Notes: generated from the letters alone by a model not told the origin. A stretch of DNA of 64,000 nucleotides from Clostridiales bacterium oral taxon 876 str. F0540 (GCA_000466585.1 KE993496.1:282820-346819); one strand, 5' to 3'; shown: positions 52,145 to 60,368, numbered from the stretch's first letter. Translations and numbers: made by a program.

Positions 52145-52513
52145 ATGTTAATATCTGCAATAATAACAATCACATTAGCTCTTGTATTTTACACAGTAGG
52201 TGTATGGAGTGAAAAAATTCAGGGGGAGTTAAAAAAATGGCACTTGGCTGTATTTTATATTGGTTTAATATTTGATACCACCGGAACAACAATAATGAGT
52301 AAGATTGCATCAGGCGGCTTCAAACTTAATTTTCATGGAATTACAGGCTTGCTTGCTATTATATTAATGCTGTTCCATGCAATATGGGCAACTGTAGTAT
52401 TAGTTAAGAATGATGCAAAAGCTAAAGCAAACTTCCATAAGTTAAGTATTGTTGTTTGGATTATATGGCTTATACCTTTCATTTCAGGTGCAATATTTGG
52501 CATGTCAAGATAA
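52145..52513 (+). CDS. HsmA-family membrane protein
   Basis: 122 aa from ATG 52145, 8 nt after GGAGG of the leader repeat. Four membrane helices: about 2-20, 32-52, 64-86 and 98-118; GLIFDTTGTTIMSKIASGGF and HGITGLLAIILMLFHAIWAT are characteristic of the HsmA (TIGR03987) family. Function is little known. It follows the MFS exporter gene by about 110 nt with no terminator, so it is probably in the same transcript. Confidence 0.8.
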   Translation: MLISAIITITLALVFYTVGVWSEKIQGELKKWHLAVFYIGLIFDTTGTTIMSKIASGGFKLNFHGITGLLAIILMLFHAIWATVVLVKNDAKAKANFHKLSIVVWIIWLIPFISGAIFGMSR

Positions 52514-52533
52514 AAGGATTTTTATTAATAGCA

Positions 52534-52577
52534 TTATCGCGATATCTTGTTATAAAGATAACAAGATATCGCGATAA
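52534..52577. repeat. CGCGATATC palindrome family, copy C
   Basis: Perfect 20-bp arms TTATCGCGATATCTTGTTAT and its complement around AAAG. Compared with the other copies a C-G pair is exchanged for G-C within the arm (TTGTT/AACAA), a compensatory change. Located between convergent genes. Confidence 0.8.
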
Positions 52578-52590
52578 AACTTTTAAAAAA

Positions 52591-53001
52591 TCAATTATTT
52601 TTTTTACTGAAGATATAATTGTAATAGTAATTAATTGCATCATCAATTATTGTGTTAAGATAAATATTTAAATCAGGATGCTTAGCTTTGATCTCATTAA
52701 GTTTTCTTATTGTTGAGGGTCTGAACTGATAGCCTCGTTTTATGGAATAGGTCTCTCCATCAACAGCAGGGGTTAAGCCTCTTGGTGAAGATGAAAAAAT
52801 ATCAGTTTTAGTCTCACAAGTAGTGATTGATTTAATAGTATCTTCTTTCAAAGATATTTTATTGTCTAAACTTGCAGCACTAAAATTAAAAGATACAAGA
52901 GCTTTACCAAAATCAACATCACCTTCAAAAAAGCCATTCTCCTCATCGTCATTCATATCAAGAGTTTCAACCTTTGAACTATGTCTTTTTTTAGAAATCA
53001 C
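52591..53001 (-). CDS. Putative ribbon-helix-helix DNA-binding protein
   Basis: 136 aa from the minus-strand GTG at 53001, with AGGAGATG upstream. The first 80 residues are acidic and polar; the last 55, YSIKRGYQFRPSTIRKLNEI then DLNIYLNTIIDDAINYYYNY, have the strand-helix-helix pattern of RHH (CopG-like) repressors. Target unknown. Divergent from the PhzF-family gene. Confidence 0.6.
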   Translation of the reverse strand: MISKKRHSSKVETLDMNDDEENGFFEGDVDFGKALVSFNFSAASLDNKISLKEDTIKSITTCETKTDIFSSSPRGLTPAVDGETYSIKRGYQFRPSTIRKLNEIKAKHPDLNIYLNTIIDDAINYYYNYIFSKKNN

Positions 53002-53220
53002 ATTATCATCTCCTATATAAAAAATTGTTTCTATATATAAATACACATCTTCTTCTACAGATTTATATACGAATTGAAGTAAAAGGGGTGGAAAGCTGCG
53101 ATAAGTTTATACTTGTGTGAAAATTCAAAGAAAACTATAATTATTATATAATATTAAGATTCTATTTATCATAATTAAAAATAGATCTTAATCTTAATTA
53201 TTATAGTTAGGAGAAAAATT

Positions 53221-54129
53221 ATGACAAGAAAATATAATTTGTATCAAATTGATTCTTTTACAAAAGAGAAATTTGCAGGAAACCCAGCAGGGGTAATAAC
53301 AAATGCAGATGGCCTAACTGATTATGAAATGCAAAAAATAGCCAGAGAACTTAACAATTCGGAGACGGCATTTATCTTTTCTTCAGATAGCAATGAGTAT
53401 GATGTTCATGTACGCTTTTTTAGTCCAACAAAAGAGGTACCTATTTGCGGACATGCTACCATTGCCGCTCATTATGCGCGTGCTATGGAAAATAACTTTG
53501 AAACTACGATGGTTTATCATAAAACAGGTGCCGGTATTTTACCGGTTAATATAATAAAGGAAAATGACGATTACAAAATTGTTATGACCCAGGGAAAAAT
53601 TGAATTTGGAAGTATTATTGATGGAGAAAACAAGGAAAAACTTTTGAATGCCCTTAGCATAAAACATAGTGATTTGTTGGAAAACTATGAAATTCAGATA
53701 GTGTCAACAGGTCATTCTAAGGTTATGATTGGTATAAAAAGTATTGAAACTTTAAATGCATTGCAGCCGAATTACGATGCACTTTCTAAGCTGAGCAAGG
53801 ATATTGAATGCAATGGATATTATGTTTTTACAGTGGATTCTGAGAGTAATATTTTAGTACATGGGAGAATGTTTGCACCTGCAATTGGTATCAATGAAGA
53901 TCCTGTAACCGGCAACGCAAATGGCCCTTTAGGTGCATATCTTGTGCATCATAAGCTTGTTGGCCACGATAATTCAATATTTAAATTCAAAGCTAAGCAG
54001 GGTGAAGCTATAAAACGTTCAGGAATTATTGAAGTTGAAGTCAAAATTGAAAATAAAGAGCCTGTTGAAGTTAAGATTTTCGGAAATGCAGTAATTGCAT
54101 TTAAATCAGAGCTAACTATAGAGGATTGA
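53221..54129 (+). CDS. PhzF-family isomerase/epimerase-like protein
   Basis: 302 aa, typical length. YQIDSFTKEKFAGNPAGVI near 8-26, NNSETAFIF with the catalytic Glu near 47, FFSPTKEVPICGHATIAAHY near 68-88 and DPVTGNANGPLGAYL near 224-238 are the PhzF signatures. The family catalyses general acid-base isomerisation; outside phenazine producers the substrate is unknown. SD TTAGGAG. Followed by a DUF2809 gene after 24 nt. Confidence 0.92.
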   Translation: MTRKYNLYQIDSFTKEKFAGNPAGVITNADGLTDYEMQKIARELNNSETAFIFSSDSNEYDVHVRFFSPTKEVPICGHATIAAHYARAMENNFETTMVYHKTGAGILPVNIIKENDDYKIVMTQGKIEFGSIIDGENKEKLLNALSIKHSDLLENYEIQIVSTGHSKVMIGIKSIETLNALQPNYDALSKLSKDIECNGYYVFTVDSESNILVHGRMFAPAIGINEDPVTGNANGPLGAYLVHHKLVGHDNSIFKFKAKQGEAIKRSGIIEVEVKIENKEPVEVKIFGNAVIAFKSELTIED

Positions 54130-54152
54130 ATTGACAGAGGGGAAGGAGTTTT

Positions 54153-54518
54153 ATGAAAATAAATACTAAGTATATGGTGTGGTTTATTATTTTCTTTATA
54201 ACAGAAGTAATTATTGCACTTTTTATAAAAGATAGGATTATTAGACCATATGTTGGAGATATTCTGGTTGTTATTTTAATGTATTCATTTGTAAAAGCCT
54301 TTGTAAAAAGACCAATAATATATTTACCCATATACTTGTTTTTATTTGCTTCATTTGTAGAAGTGATACAGTATTTTCATATTCTAAACTTACTTCATTT
54401 GCAAAATAATAAAGTAGTTTCAACAATTACAGGTTCTTCATTTGATATAAAAGACATTATATGCTATTTAGTTGGAAGTATAATTTCATTTATATGGGAT
54501 AAGAGAGCGGCAGATTAA
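54153..54518 (+). CDS. DUF2809 membrane protein
   Basis: 121 aa, SD GGGGAAGGAG. Four membrane helices; RPYVGDILVVILMYSFVKAF near 30-50 and the last helix FDIKDIICYLVGSIISFIWD are the DUF2809 pattern. Function unknown. Probably in an operon with the PhzF gene. A frameshifted copy of its C-terminus is present at 61071-61129. Confidence 0.85.
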   Translation: MKINTKYMVWFIIFFITEVIIALFIKDRIIRPYVGDILVVILMYSFVKAFVKRPIIYLPIYLFLFASFVEVIQYFHILNLLHLQNNKVVSTITGSSFDIKDIICYLVGSIISFIWDKRAAD

Positions 54519-54583
54519 CTTTTCGGTTGATCCGACTATTTTTAATGATATAATAAAGAAAATCACATAAGCGAGGGTGTATA

Positions 54584-54934
54584 ATGACCAAACATAATGT
54601 CTATAAAATGAGTGTAGCAAGTGTTTATCCCCTTTTGGTTGCGAAGGCGGAGAAAAAAGGACGTACAAAAGCAGAAGTGGATGAAATTATCCGTTGGTTG
54701 ACAGGATATAGCCAGGAAGAGATAGAAGCACAGCTTATAAAACAGACAGACTATGAGAACTTCTTTGCTGAAGCTCCTAAGCTGAATCCTTCTCGGACTT
54801 TGATCAAAGGCGTGATTTGCGGCGTTCGGGTGGAAGATATTGAGGAACCAATTATGAAGGAGATTCGCTATTTAGATAAGCTGATTGACGAGCTGGCAAA
54901 GGGAAAAGCGATGGATAAGATCTTGCGAAAATAA
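54584..54934 (+). CDS. DUF2200 protein
   Basis: 116 aa. MTKHNVYKMSVASVYPLLVA at the start, VDEIIRWLTGYSQEEIEAQL near 34-53 and the end VEDIEEPIMKEIRYLDKLIDELAKGKAMDKIL are the DUF2200 pattern. Soluble, helical, function unknown. Base composition is less AT-rich than the flanking genes, which may point to transfer. Ends in a strong terminator. Confidence 0.88.
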   Translation: MTKHNVYKMSVASVYPLLVAKAEKKGRTKAEVDEIIRWLTGYSQEEIEAQLIKQTDYENFFAEAPKLNPSRTLIKGVICGVRVEDIEEPIMKEIRYLDKLIDELAKGKAMDKILRK

Positions 54935-55016
54935 TAACTGAATTTATGAAATTGTAGAATCACTTAAAAATTACGGTTAAAAATTTTGAGTTTGATATAT
55001 GGATTAAAAGTAAATA

Positions 55017-55054
55017 AAAAGTGCTGCATCCCCGGAGGATTAGCACTTTTTTTC
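55017..55054 (+). terminator. Terminator after DUF2200 gene
   Basis: AAAAGTGCT and AGCACTTTT with inner ATCC/GGAT, followed by TTTTTTT. Confidence 0.85.
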
Positions 55055-55150
55055 ATTTATAGTATATAAAATTTTTATAAAAAATAAACAACTAATCTTA
55101 TTTTATAGGATTTTCAACTAATACATAAATTAAACCTATCGCTTCGATGG

Positions 55151-56053
55151 CTACTCAAAATTTTGTTGAATAAAATTAATATAATCTTTTTTTACAACTT
55201 CATCAGAATTATCCTTAAACCATTCATAAGACTCTTTTAATCCATCAAATAAATCCTTTTGTTCCGCCAACAATTCAGCTTGTCTTGATACATCCAAACT
55301 ATACTCATAATTATAAAAACTAAAATAATCTCTTTGATTATCATGATTAGTTACATATACTTTTTCTAAAGGTGTTCCTACAACCTTATAACATAGTTCA
55401 ACAAATGCATTTATATCTACAGGCTTTGAATTTCCAACATTAAATATATGTTCCTTCGGGTGCTTTTCTAAAATTTTTTCAATAACCTTGCATAAGTCCT
55501 CAATATGAAAAAATTGTAATCTCATCTTGCCATCACCAGGAATATAGAACTTCCTGTTTTTTAAAGCGCATTCAAATACAAATGGCTCTCTATATACATT
55601 TTGCATTGGTCCATATAAATAAGGAGGTCTCAAAATATATGCATTAGGGAATCTTGAAAGTAAGTACTCTTCTGCTTCAATCTTATCCATCCCATACTTT
55701 CCCCATATTGAATTTAATCCAACATTTTGATCTTCATTAAATGGCTGTATGTTTGTTTCTGGATAAACAGCAGATGAGCTAATAAATATATAATTCTTAA
55801 ATTCTCCAACAGCATCTAATAAGTTTTTAATATCTTTCCTATTATATCCACATACATCTATTATAGTATCAAAAGAATACTTATGTAGACGATCACCTAA
55901 ATTATTTCTATCTGCACATATAACATTAACATTCTCTAACTGTTGTTTAGTGCCCCTATTTAAAACATAAACTTCATAACCATTTAGTTTAAAATATTTT
56001 GCTACATACTTACTAACAAATACAGTTCCACCTGTAACCAATATATTCTTCAT
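55151..56053 (-). CDS. NAD-dependent epimerase/dehydratase (extended SDR)
   Basis: 300 aa. NILVTGGTVFVSKYVAKYF at 3-21 is a changed Rossmann glycine motif (TGGTxFVS instead of TGGxGFIG), typical of the atypical SDR branch near chloroplast RNA-binding-type and reductase-like proteins. SSAVYPE near 92 and YGMDKIEAEEYL near 118 give the catalytic Ser/Tyr/Lys. Sugar-nucleotide or related substrate; not identifiable. Single gene, ribosome site AAAGGGGGA. Confidence 0.88.
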   Translation of the reverse strand: MKNILVTGGTVFVSKYVAKYFKLNGYEVYVLNRGTKQQLENVNVICADRNNLGDRLHKYSFDTIIDVCGYNRKDIKNLLDAVGEFKNYIFISSSAVYPETNIQPFNEDQNVGLNSIWGKYGMDKIEAEEYLLSRFPNAYILRPPYLYGPMQNVYREPFVFECALKNRKFYIPGDGKMRLQFFHIEDLCKVIEKILEKHPKEHIFNVGNSKPVDINAFVELCYKVVGTPLEKVYVTNHDNQRDYFSFYNYEYSLDVSRQAELLAEQKDLFDGLKESYEWFKDNSDEVVKKDYINFIQQNFE

Positions 56054-56245
56054 AAAATCCCCCTTTCAAATTATTAATCTCTTTTTTATTATAACATGTC
56101 TTATAAAAGTGGACACAGACAAGTAATATTAATCTCTAAGACTTAAGAAAGCAATCATTTATTATGGTTCACTGCTTACAACGCTATTACGTAATCTAAA
56201 TATCTTTTTATTTAACTTTAATTTATATTAAATAAGTCTCTTTAC

Positions 56246-56294
56246 AAAACATATCAAATTGATATATTATATATATATCAATTTGATATGTTTT
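56246..56294. promoter_or_regulatory. Candidate PadR operator
   Basis: Two 21-nt arms (56246-56266 and 56274-56294) are perfect inverted repeats around TTATATA. Each arm itself contains a near-palindrome, ATATCAAATTGATAT or ATATCAATTTGATAT. Located 42 nt before the padR gene. Confidence 0.72.
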
Positions 56295-56336
56295 TAAGTT
56301 TTTTGATTTAGATTTTTATTATATAGGGAGAGAAAA

Positions 56337-56891
56337 ATGGCAAAAGAGAATAAGACAGTTTATGTGATTTTAGGACTTTTGAGTCATGAAGAATTAACCG
56401 GTTATGAGATAAAGAAAAGAATTGATTTATCTTTAAGCTACTTTTGGGGTGCAGGTTTTGGTCAGATATATCCAGCACTCAAGCTTATGGAAGAGAGGGG
56501 ATTGGTAAGGAAAAAAAGCGATAATATGGGCCAAAAGCTAGAAAGAATAAAATATTCAATTACTGAAGAAGGAAAAGAAAAGCTTAAGTCTTGGCTATCT
56601 TCACCAGTAAATAACGAATTTATAAAGTATGAAATACTGCTTAAATTGTTTTTTGGAAGCAACCTGAGTATCAAGCAAAACATTGACAATATCAGTGCCT
56701 TTAAGCAAAAACATCTTGAACAAATACCTATTCTGGAAGGCTATGAAAAGGAACTTAGGAAAGTGACGGAGGAAAGTCAGGATCATCTATACTATCTGCT
56801 AACAGTACTATTTGGAGAGAAGATTTTCAAAGCATACACAGAATGGGCGGATGAAGCGATTAATCTGTTAAAAGAATCAACAGAGGAATAG
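56337..56891 (+). CDS. PadR-family transcriptional regulator
   Basis: 184 aa. Winged helix at about 8-85: VILGLLSHEELTGYEIKKRI, FGQIYPALKLMEERGLVRKK and IKYSITEEGKEKLKSWL; helical Vir-type C-terminal domain after that. A large dyad covers the promoter region, so autorepression is likely. The broken DUF998 gene follows after 32 nt. Confidence 0.9.
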   Translation: MAKENKTVYVILGLLSHEELTGYEIKKRIDLSLSYFWGAGFGQIYPALKLMEERGLVRKKSDNMGQKLERIKYSITEEGKEKLKSWLSSPVNNEFIKYEILLKLFFGSNLSIKQNIDNISAFKQKHLEQIPILEGYEKELRKVTEESQDHLYYLLTVLFGEKIFKAYTEWADEAINLLKESTEE

Positions 56892-56923
56892 TTCCATAAT
56901 TAAAACTGAAGGAGATACATAAA

Positions 56924-57484
56924 ATGATGGGAATATGGATTTCAACGATTTTGTTTTTAACATTTATAATAATAGCTCAGGTAATTTCTCCACCTGAATA
57001 TAGCTGGAGAACTAATACCGTAAGTGAACTGGCTGCGCAAAAGTATAAAAACGGAAAACTTATGCAAGCTGGATTTATATGCTTTGGACTGTTTCTATCC
57101 GGAAGTATTATTTTCAGCATTATATTTGACCAATTACCGCTGTATAAAGGTATACCTATTCTTATATATGCTTTATCAGTAGGAATATAAGGTATATTCT
57201 GTACCCGCCCATTCATAGAAAATCAATATTACTCAGAAAAGGAGTCAAAGCTCCACTCCCTTTTTGCGCAGCTTGCAGGTTTTTCATTTATGACAGGGAT
57301 CGCAATATGTTTAGTAGTTTCACCGTATATAAAATTTAAAATTTTACATACAATAGCAGCTGTTATGGTTATGGGATGTTCACTTTTGTTTGCTAAGTTT
57401 CCAGCATATAGAGGTTTTTTTCAAAGATTAATGTATATGGGAAGCTTTTTATGGCTTATATTTATGTATAGCACAAATTTGTAG
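56924..57484 (+). pseudogene. DUF998-family membrane protein interrupted by a TAA codon
   Basis: From ATG 56924 (AAGGAGA upstream) the frame reads a DUF998-like start (SPPEYSWRTNTVSELAAQKY) to LSVGI, then TAA at 57188-57190. The same frame continues without shift as GIFCTRPFIENQYYSEKESK and several helices to 57484. So one base change has stopped an otherwise intact 186-codon gene. TAA is not a known recoding codon, so this is a nonsense mutation; restart at 57290 is possible but unlikely to work. Confidence 0.78.
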
Positions 57485-57581
57485 TAAGATGTTTTCTTAG
57501 TTAGAATAATTTCAAAACCAAGCCATATCAAAGATTTATTTTAGAAGTCTATAAGAATAAATTTTTTAGGAGGATGAATTT

Positions 57582-57965
57582 ATGGACAGGACGTTAATAA
57601 TTCTTGTTTTGTTAGTTACATTTCTTCAGATAATTCACTGTTTTGAAGAGATTGGGATGAATATGTATGTAATTTATAAAAAAAAGAATCCTCAAAACCC
57701 AAGAGGATTATACCTGAGGGCAGCTTCTGTATTAGTAGGTATTAATTTTCTCATATTGGCGCTTCTAATATTTGAAGTAAAATATGCTGCTTATTTATGT
57801 TTTTATACGGTTTTTGTAAGTGTTGTTAATTCATTCTCCCATATATATGGTTATTTCAAGACTAAAACCTACATGGCTTCATTGGGATCGGGAGTTTTTT
57901 CAGGAATACCCTTAGGTATATGCGGAGTACTGCTCTTAATTCAGCTTATACATCCGATTTTTTAG
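57582..57965 (+). CDS. HXXEE-domain membrane protein
   Basis: 127 aa, SD AGGAGG. The first helix ends in IIHCFEE, the HxxEE motif; a second signature NSFSHIYGYFKTKTYMASLG lies near 82-101. About four membrane helices. Function unknown; His and Glu residues could bind metal. Follows the PadR/DUF998 pair on the same strand. Confidence 0.82.
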   Translation: MDRTLIILVLLVTFLQIIHCFEEIGMNMYVIYKKKNPQNPRGLYLRAASVLVGINFLILALLIFEVKYAAYLCFYTVFVSVVNSFSHIYGYFKTKTYMASLGSGVFSGIPLGICGVLLLIQLIHPIF

Positions 57966-58084
57966 TTCTACATAGATAAATCTTAAATTTGCAAATGACC
58001 ACGTGAACAGTATAAAAGTTTTTAGCCGTTGCAAGAATATTTCATATTAATAAGCAGTATTTTTATAAATTCCTGCTCAGTATA

Positions 58085-58113
58085 TTGACATAAGAAATAT
58101 AGAAGAGTATTAT
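58085..58113 (+). promoter_or_regulatory. Promoter of marR at 58159
   Basis: TTGACA (58085-58090), 17-nt spacer, TATTAT (58108-58113). A short dyad TTTCG-AAACA-CGAA just downstream may be the operator. Confidence 0.65.
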
Positions 58114-58158
58114 GTAATTAATATATTTCGAAACACGAAGTATTTGATGGAGGAAGTA

Positions 58159-58641
58159 ATGTTTGATTTAGATAATATAGTGGATATGCTGATTGACAAT
58201 AGCAAGAAATTATTTTTTCCAAGTGAATGGATTAATCTTGATATAAAATTCTCAAAAATTGAGATTTTTACAATGATATTTCTTGATAAAAATAAAGAAG
58301 CAACAATGACAGAACTAGTAGAATACATTAATTCTCCAATGAGTACTGCAACAGGCATAATAGATAGACTTGTAAGGAACGGATATATTGATAGGGGCAG
58401 GAGTGAAACTGACAGAAGGATAGTTGTATTAAAACTTACTGATGAAGGTTCACAACTAGTTATGAATTTTAAAAACTTAATATCATCATATTTAAAAATG
58501 GTTATTGACGAACTAACAGAAGAAGAACAGCAGTTTTTGATAAATATAGTTTTTAAAATTATAAATAAATTACAGTCTCAAATATCCGATACAAAGGATG
58601 ACAATAACAAAACAACTATAAAGAAAATAAACATCGAATAG
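58159..58641 (+). CDS. MarR-family transcriptional regulator
   Basis: 160 aa from ATG 58159 with GGAGG 5 nt upstream. Wing HTH at about 45-105: ATMTELVEYINSPMSTATGIIDRLVRNGYI and ETDRRIVVLKLTDEG. No redox Cys is visible. Followed by a short terminator and then the ArsA-like operon, which it may or may not control. Confidence 0.9.
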   Translation: MFDLDNIVDMLIDNSKKLFFPSEWINLDIKFSKIEIFTMIFLDKNKEATMTELVEYINSPMSTATGIIDRLVRNGYIDRGRSETDRRIVVLKLTDEGSQLVMNFKNLISSYLKMVIDELTEEEQQFLINIVFKIINKLQSQISDTKDDNNKTTIKKINIE

Positions 58642-58642
58642 T

Positions 58643-58665
58643 TGCCCAGAGTTGGGCATTTTTTT
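58643..58665 (+). terminator. Terminator after marR
   Basis: TGCCCA-GAGT-TGGGCA followed by seven T. Confidence 0.88.
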
Positions 58666-58720
58666 AAAAGATATACTTCGGATGACGAAATATTTGGCGT
58701 TAGTAACAAAAATTAAAAAA

Positions 58721-58809
58721 GGAGGTTAAAGGTCTAAATGACCTTTAACGAGTAATTTTCGAGCGGAGCGAGAGTTATTAATTACTCAGTGTTTCCGACT
58801 AAAAGGAGG
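58721..58809 (+). promoter_or_regulatory. Structured leader repeat, copy 4 (upstream of ArsA-like ATPase)
   Basis: From GGAGG (58721-58725) to GGAGG (58805-58809). Hairpin 1: TTAAAGGTC (58726-58734) with GACCTTTAA (58740-58748), loop TAAAT. Hairpin 2: GAGTAATT (58750-58757) with AATTACTC (58780-58787). Pseudoknot: CGGA (58764-58767) with TCCG (58794-58797). Mini-ORF at 58738-58755 reads MTFNE-stop, 12 nt after the first GGAGG. The second GGAGG serves the ATPase gene. Confidence 0.76.
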
Positions 58810-58816
58810 AATTATT

Positions 58817-59992
58817 ATGAGAATAATACTGTATACGGGAAAAGGTGGAGTTGGAAAAACAAGCATTGCTGCGGCAACAGCTTTGGAAAGTGCCAAACAG
58901 GGGATGAAAACTCTTGTTGTCAGCACTGATCCTGCTCACAGCCTAGGAGATTCTTTGGATATAAAATTATCTAACGAGCCTCAAGAAATAATTGAAAACC
59001 TTTGGGCACAAGAAATAGATGCAATACATGAAGTGGAGGAAGGCTGGGGAAAGGTTCAAAAATATTTAACTGAACTTTTCACATCAAAAACTGTAAAAGA
59101 TATTACAACACAAGAGCTCACTGTTTTTCCCGGTATGGAGGATCTGTTAAGTCTTCTAAGAATACTAAAGTACTATAAGGAAGGCAGATTTGACACTATC
59201 ATTATAGATTGCGCGCCAACAGGAGAGACACTTGCATTATTAAGTTTTCCTGAAATGCTAAGATGGTGGATGGAAAAGCTTTTTCCTATTAAGAAAAAGG
59301 CTATAAAGGTTGCCGGCCCAATTGCTGAGACTATGCTAAAGATACCAATGCCTTCTTCACAGGTTCTTGATGAGATTGACAATATGTATTATCAGCTTGA
59401 TGAGATGAAAAAAATATTTTCGGATAGAGATATAACAAGCATAAGAATTGTAGTTAACCCTGAAAAGATGGTTATTAAGGAGGCGCAAAGAAGTTTTACC
59501 TATCTTAATATTTATGATTTTAATGTGGATGCAATTGTAGTTAATAGAGTTATTCCGGACAATGTAACAGACAGCTATTTTAAGGTTTGGAAGGATATTC
59601 AGAAAAAGTATAGAGAAAATATAATTGAAAGTTTTTCACCTTTACCAATATATTATGCTCCATTATTTGAAAATGAGGTTGTAGGAATGCAGATGCTTAA
59701 TAGAATGGCAGAGGCAGTTTTTAAAAATGAAAATCCAGTTGAAATAAAATTTAATGGAAGATCACAAGCGGTTTCTAAAGAAGGAGAGGATTATATTTTA
59801 GCTATAAGTATGCCTTTTCTAAATAAAGAGGAGCTTTCACTAAACCAGAAGGGCGATGAAATTATTATTAAGGCAGGAAGCATAAAAAGAAATATCACTC
59901 TGCCAAGAACTCTTTTGAATCTATCAATAAAAGCAGCTAAGTTTGAAAATGAAATATTAAAGATAAGATTTGGAAGTGACAAAAATGAATGA
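58817..59992 (+). CDS. ArsA/Get3-family ATPase with C-terminal HSP20-like domain
   Basis: 391 aa, ATG 7 nt after GGAGG of the leader repeat. P-loop GKGGVGKTS at 8-16, switch STDPAHSLGDSLD near 37-49, DCAPTGETLALLSFPE near 135-150 and a Walker-like VNPEKM near 214. Residues about 315-390 form the alpha-crystallin-like ArsA_HSP20 domain (ILAISMPFLNKEELSLNQKG, then KRNITLPRTLL). No arsB or ars regulator is present and the arsenite-binding Cys triad is not seen, so a role in protein targeting or cofactor handling is as likely as arsenite export. Confidence 0.88.
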   Translation: MRIILYTGKGGVGKTSIAAATALESAKQGMKTLVVSTDPAHSLGDSLDIKLSNEPQEIIENLWAQEIDAIHEVEEGWGKVQKYLTELFTSKTVKDITTQELTVFPGMEDLLSLLRILKYYKEGRFDTIIIDCAPTGETLALLSFPEMLRWWMEKLFPIKKKAIKVAGPIAETMLKIPMPSSQVLDEIDNMYYQLDEMKKIFSDRDITSIRIVVNPEKMVIKEAQRSFTYLNIYDFNVDAIVVNRVIPDNVTDSYFKVWKDIQKKYRENIIESFSPLPIYYAPLFENEVVGMQMLNRMAEAVFKNENPVEIKFNGRSQAVSKEGEDYILAISMPFLNKEELSLNQKGDEIIIKAGSIKRNITLPRTLLNLSIKAAKFENEILKIRFGSDKNE

Positions 59993-60197
59993 AGCTTTGA
60001 TTAAAAATATTATTAAATATAAATTAACTACAGCTGATAAAATATTGAAGCAGCTGCCGGAGGAGATGTCGGATAACTTAAGAACCTTAAGCAAAATAGT
60101 ACTTAAAAGTATTAATGAAAGCTCTCAAGAAATCAAAGATGAACCTATAAAAAAGAGAGAAGCAAAAAATGGTCTTAAAAATATTGAAATAGAATAA
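59985..60197 (+). CDS. Small helical protein coupled to ArsA-like ATPase
   Basis: 70 aa from ATG 59985, overlapping the ATPase stop by 8 nt; GGAAGTG lies 7 nt upstream. Lys/Glu-rich, fully helical, with TADKILKQLPEEMSDNLRTL in the middle. No family recognised. The tight coupling suggests a partner or regulator of the ATPase. Confidence 0.65.
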   Translation: MNEALIKNIIKYKLTTADKILKQLPEEMSDNLRTLSKIVLKSINESSQEIKDEPIKKREAKNGLKNIEIE

Positions 60198-60227
60198 AGG
60201 TAGCATTGTTTGAAAACAGTTGGGATA

Positions 60228-60268
60228 TTATCGCGATATCTCCTTATAAAGATAAGAAGATATCGCGA
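60228..60268. repeat. CGCGATATC palindrome family, copy D
   Basis: TTATCGCGATATCTCCTTAT (60228-60247) faces ATAAGAAGATATCGCGA (60252-60268) around AAAG, with one C-A mismatch. Between convergent genes, beside a separate terminator. Confidence 0.75.
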
Positions 60269-60276
60269 CAAAACTT

Positions 60277-60302
60277 AAAAAGAGGTCAGTTGACCTCTTT
60301 GC
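60277..60302. terminator. Bidirectional terminator
   Basis: AAAGAGGTCA-GT-TGACCTCTTT, between the ArsA operon and the convergent GyrI-like gene. Confidence 0.8.
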
Positions 60303-60368
60303 TTCATTATATAAGAAAGATATGAATTAATTACACATTGTGCTTAATCCCACTTTTGTCTTCTAAAT

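Noticed and set aside
54486..54668. Minus-strand ORF across the DUF2809/DUF2200 boundary
   Set aside because: It covers the ends of two well-supported plus-strand genes and has no features of its own.
57188..57190. TAA in the DUF998 gene as a recoding site
   Set aside because: Neither selenocysteine (TGA) nor pyrrolysine (TAG) uses TAA, and no structure follows; nonsense mutation is simpler.
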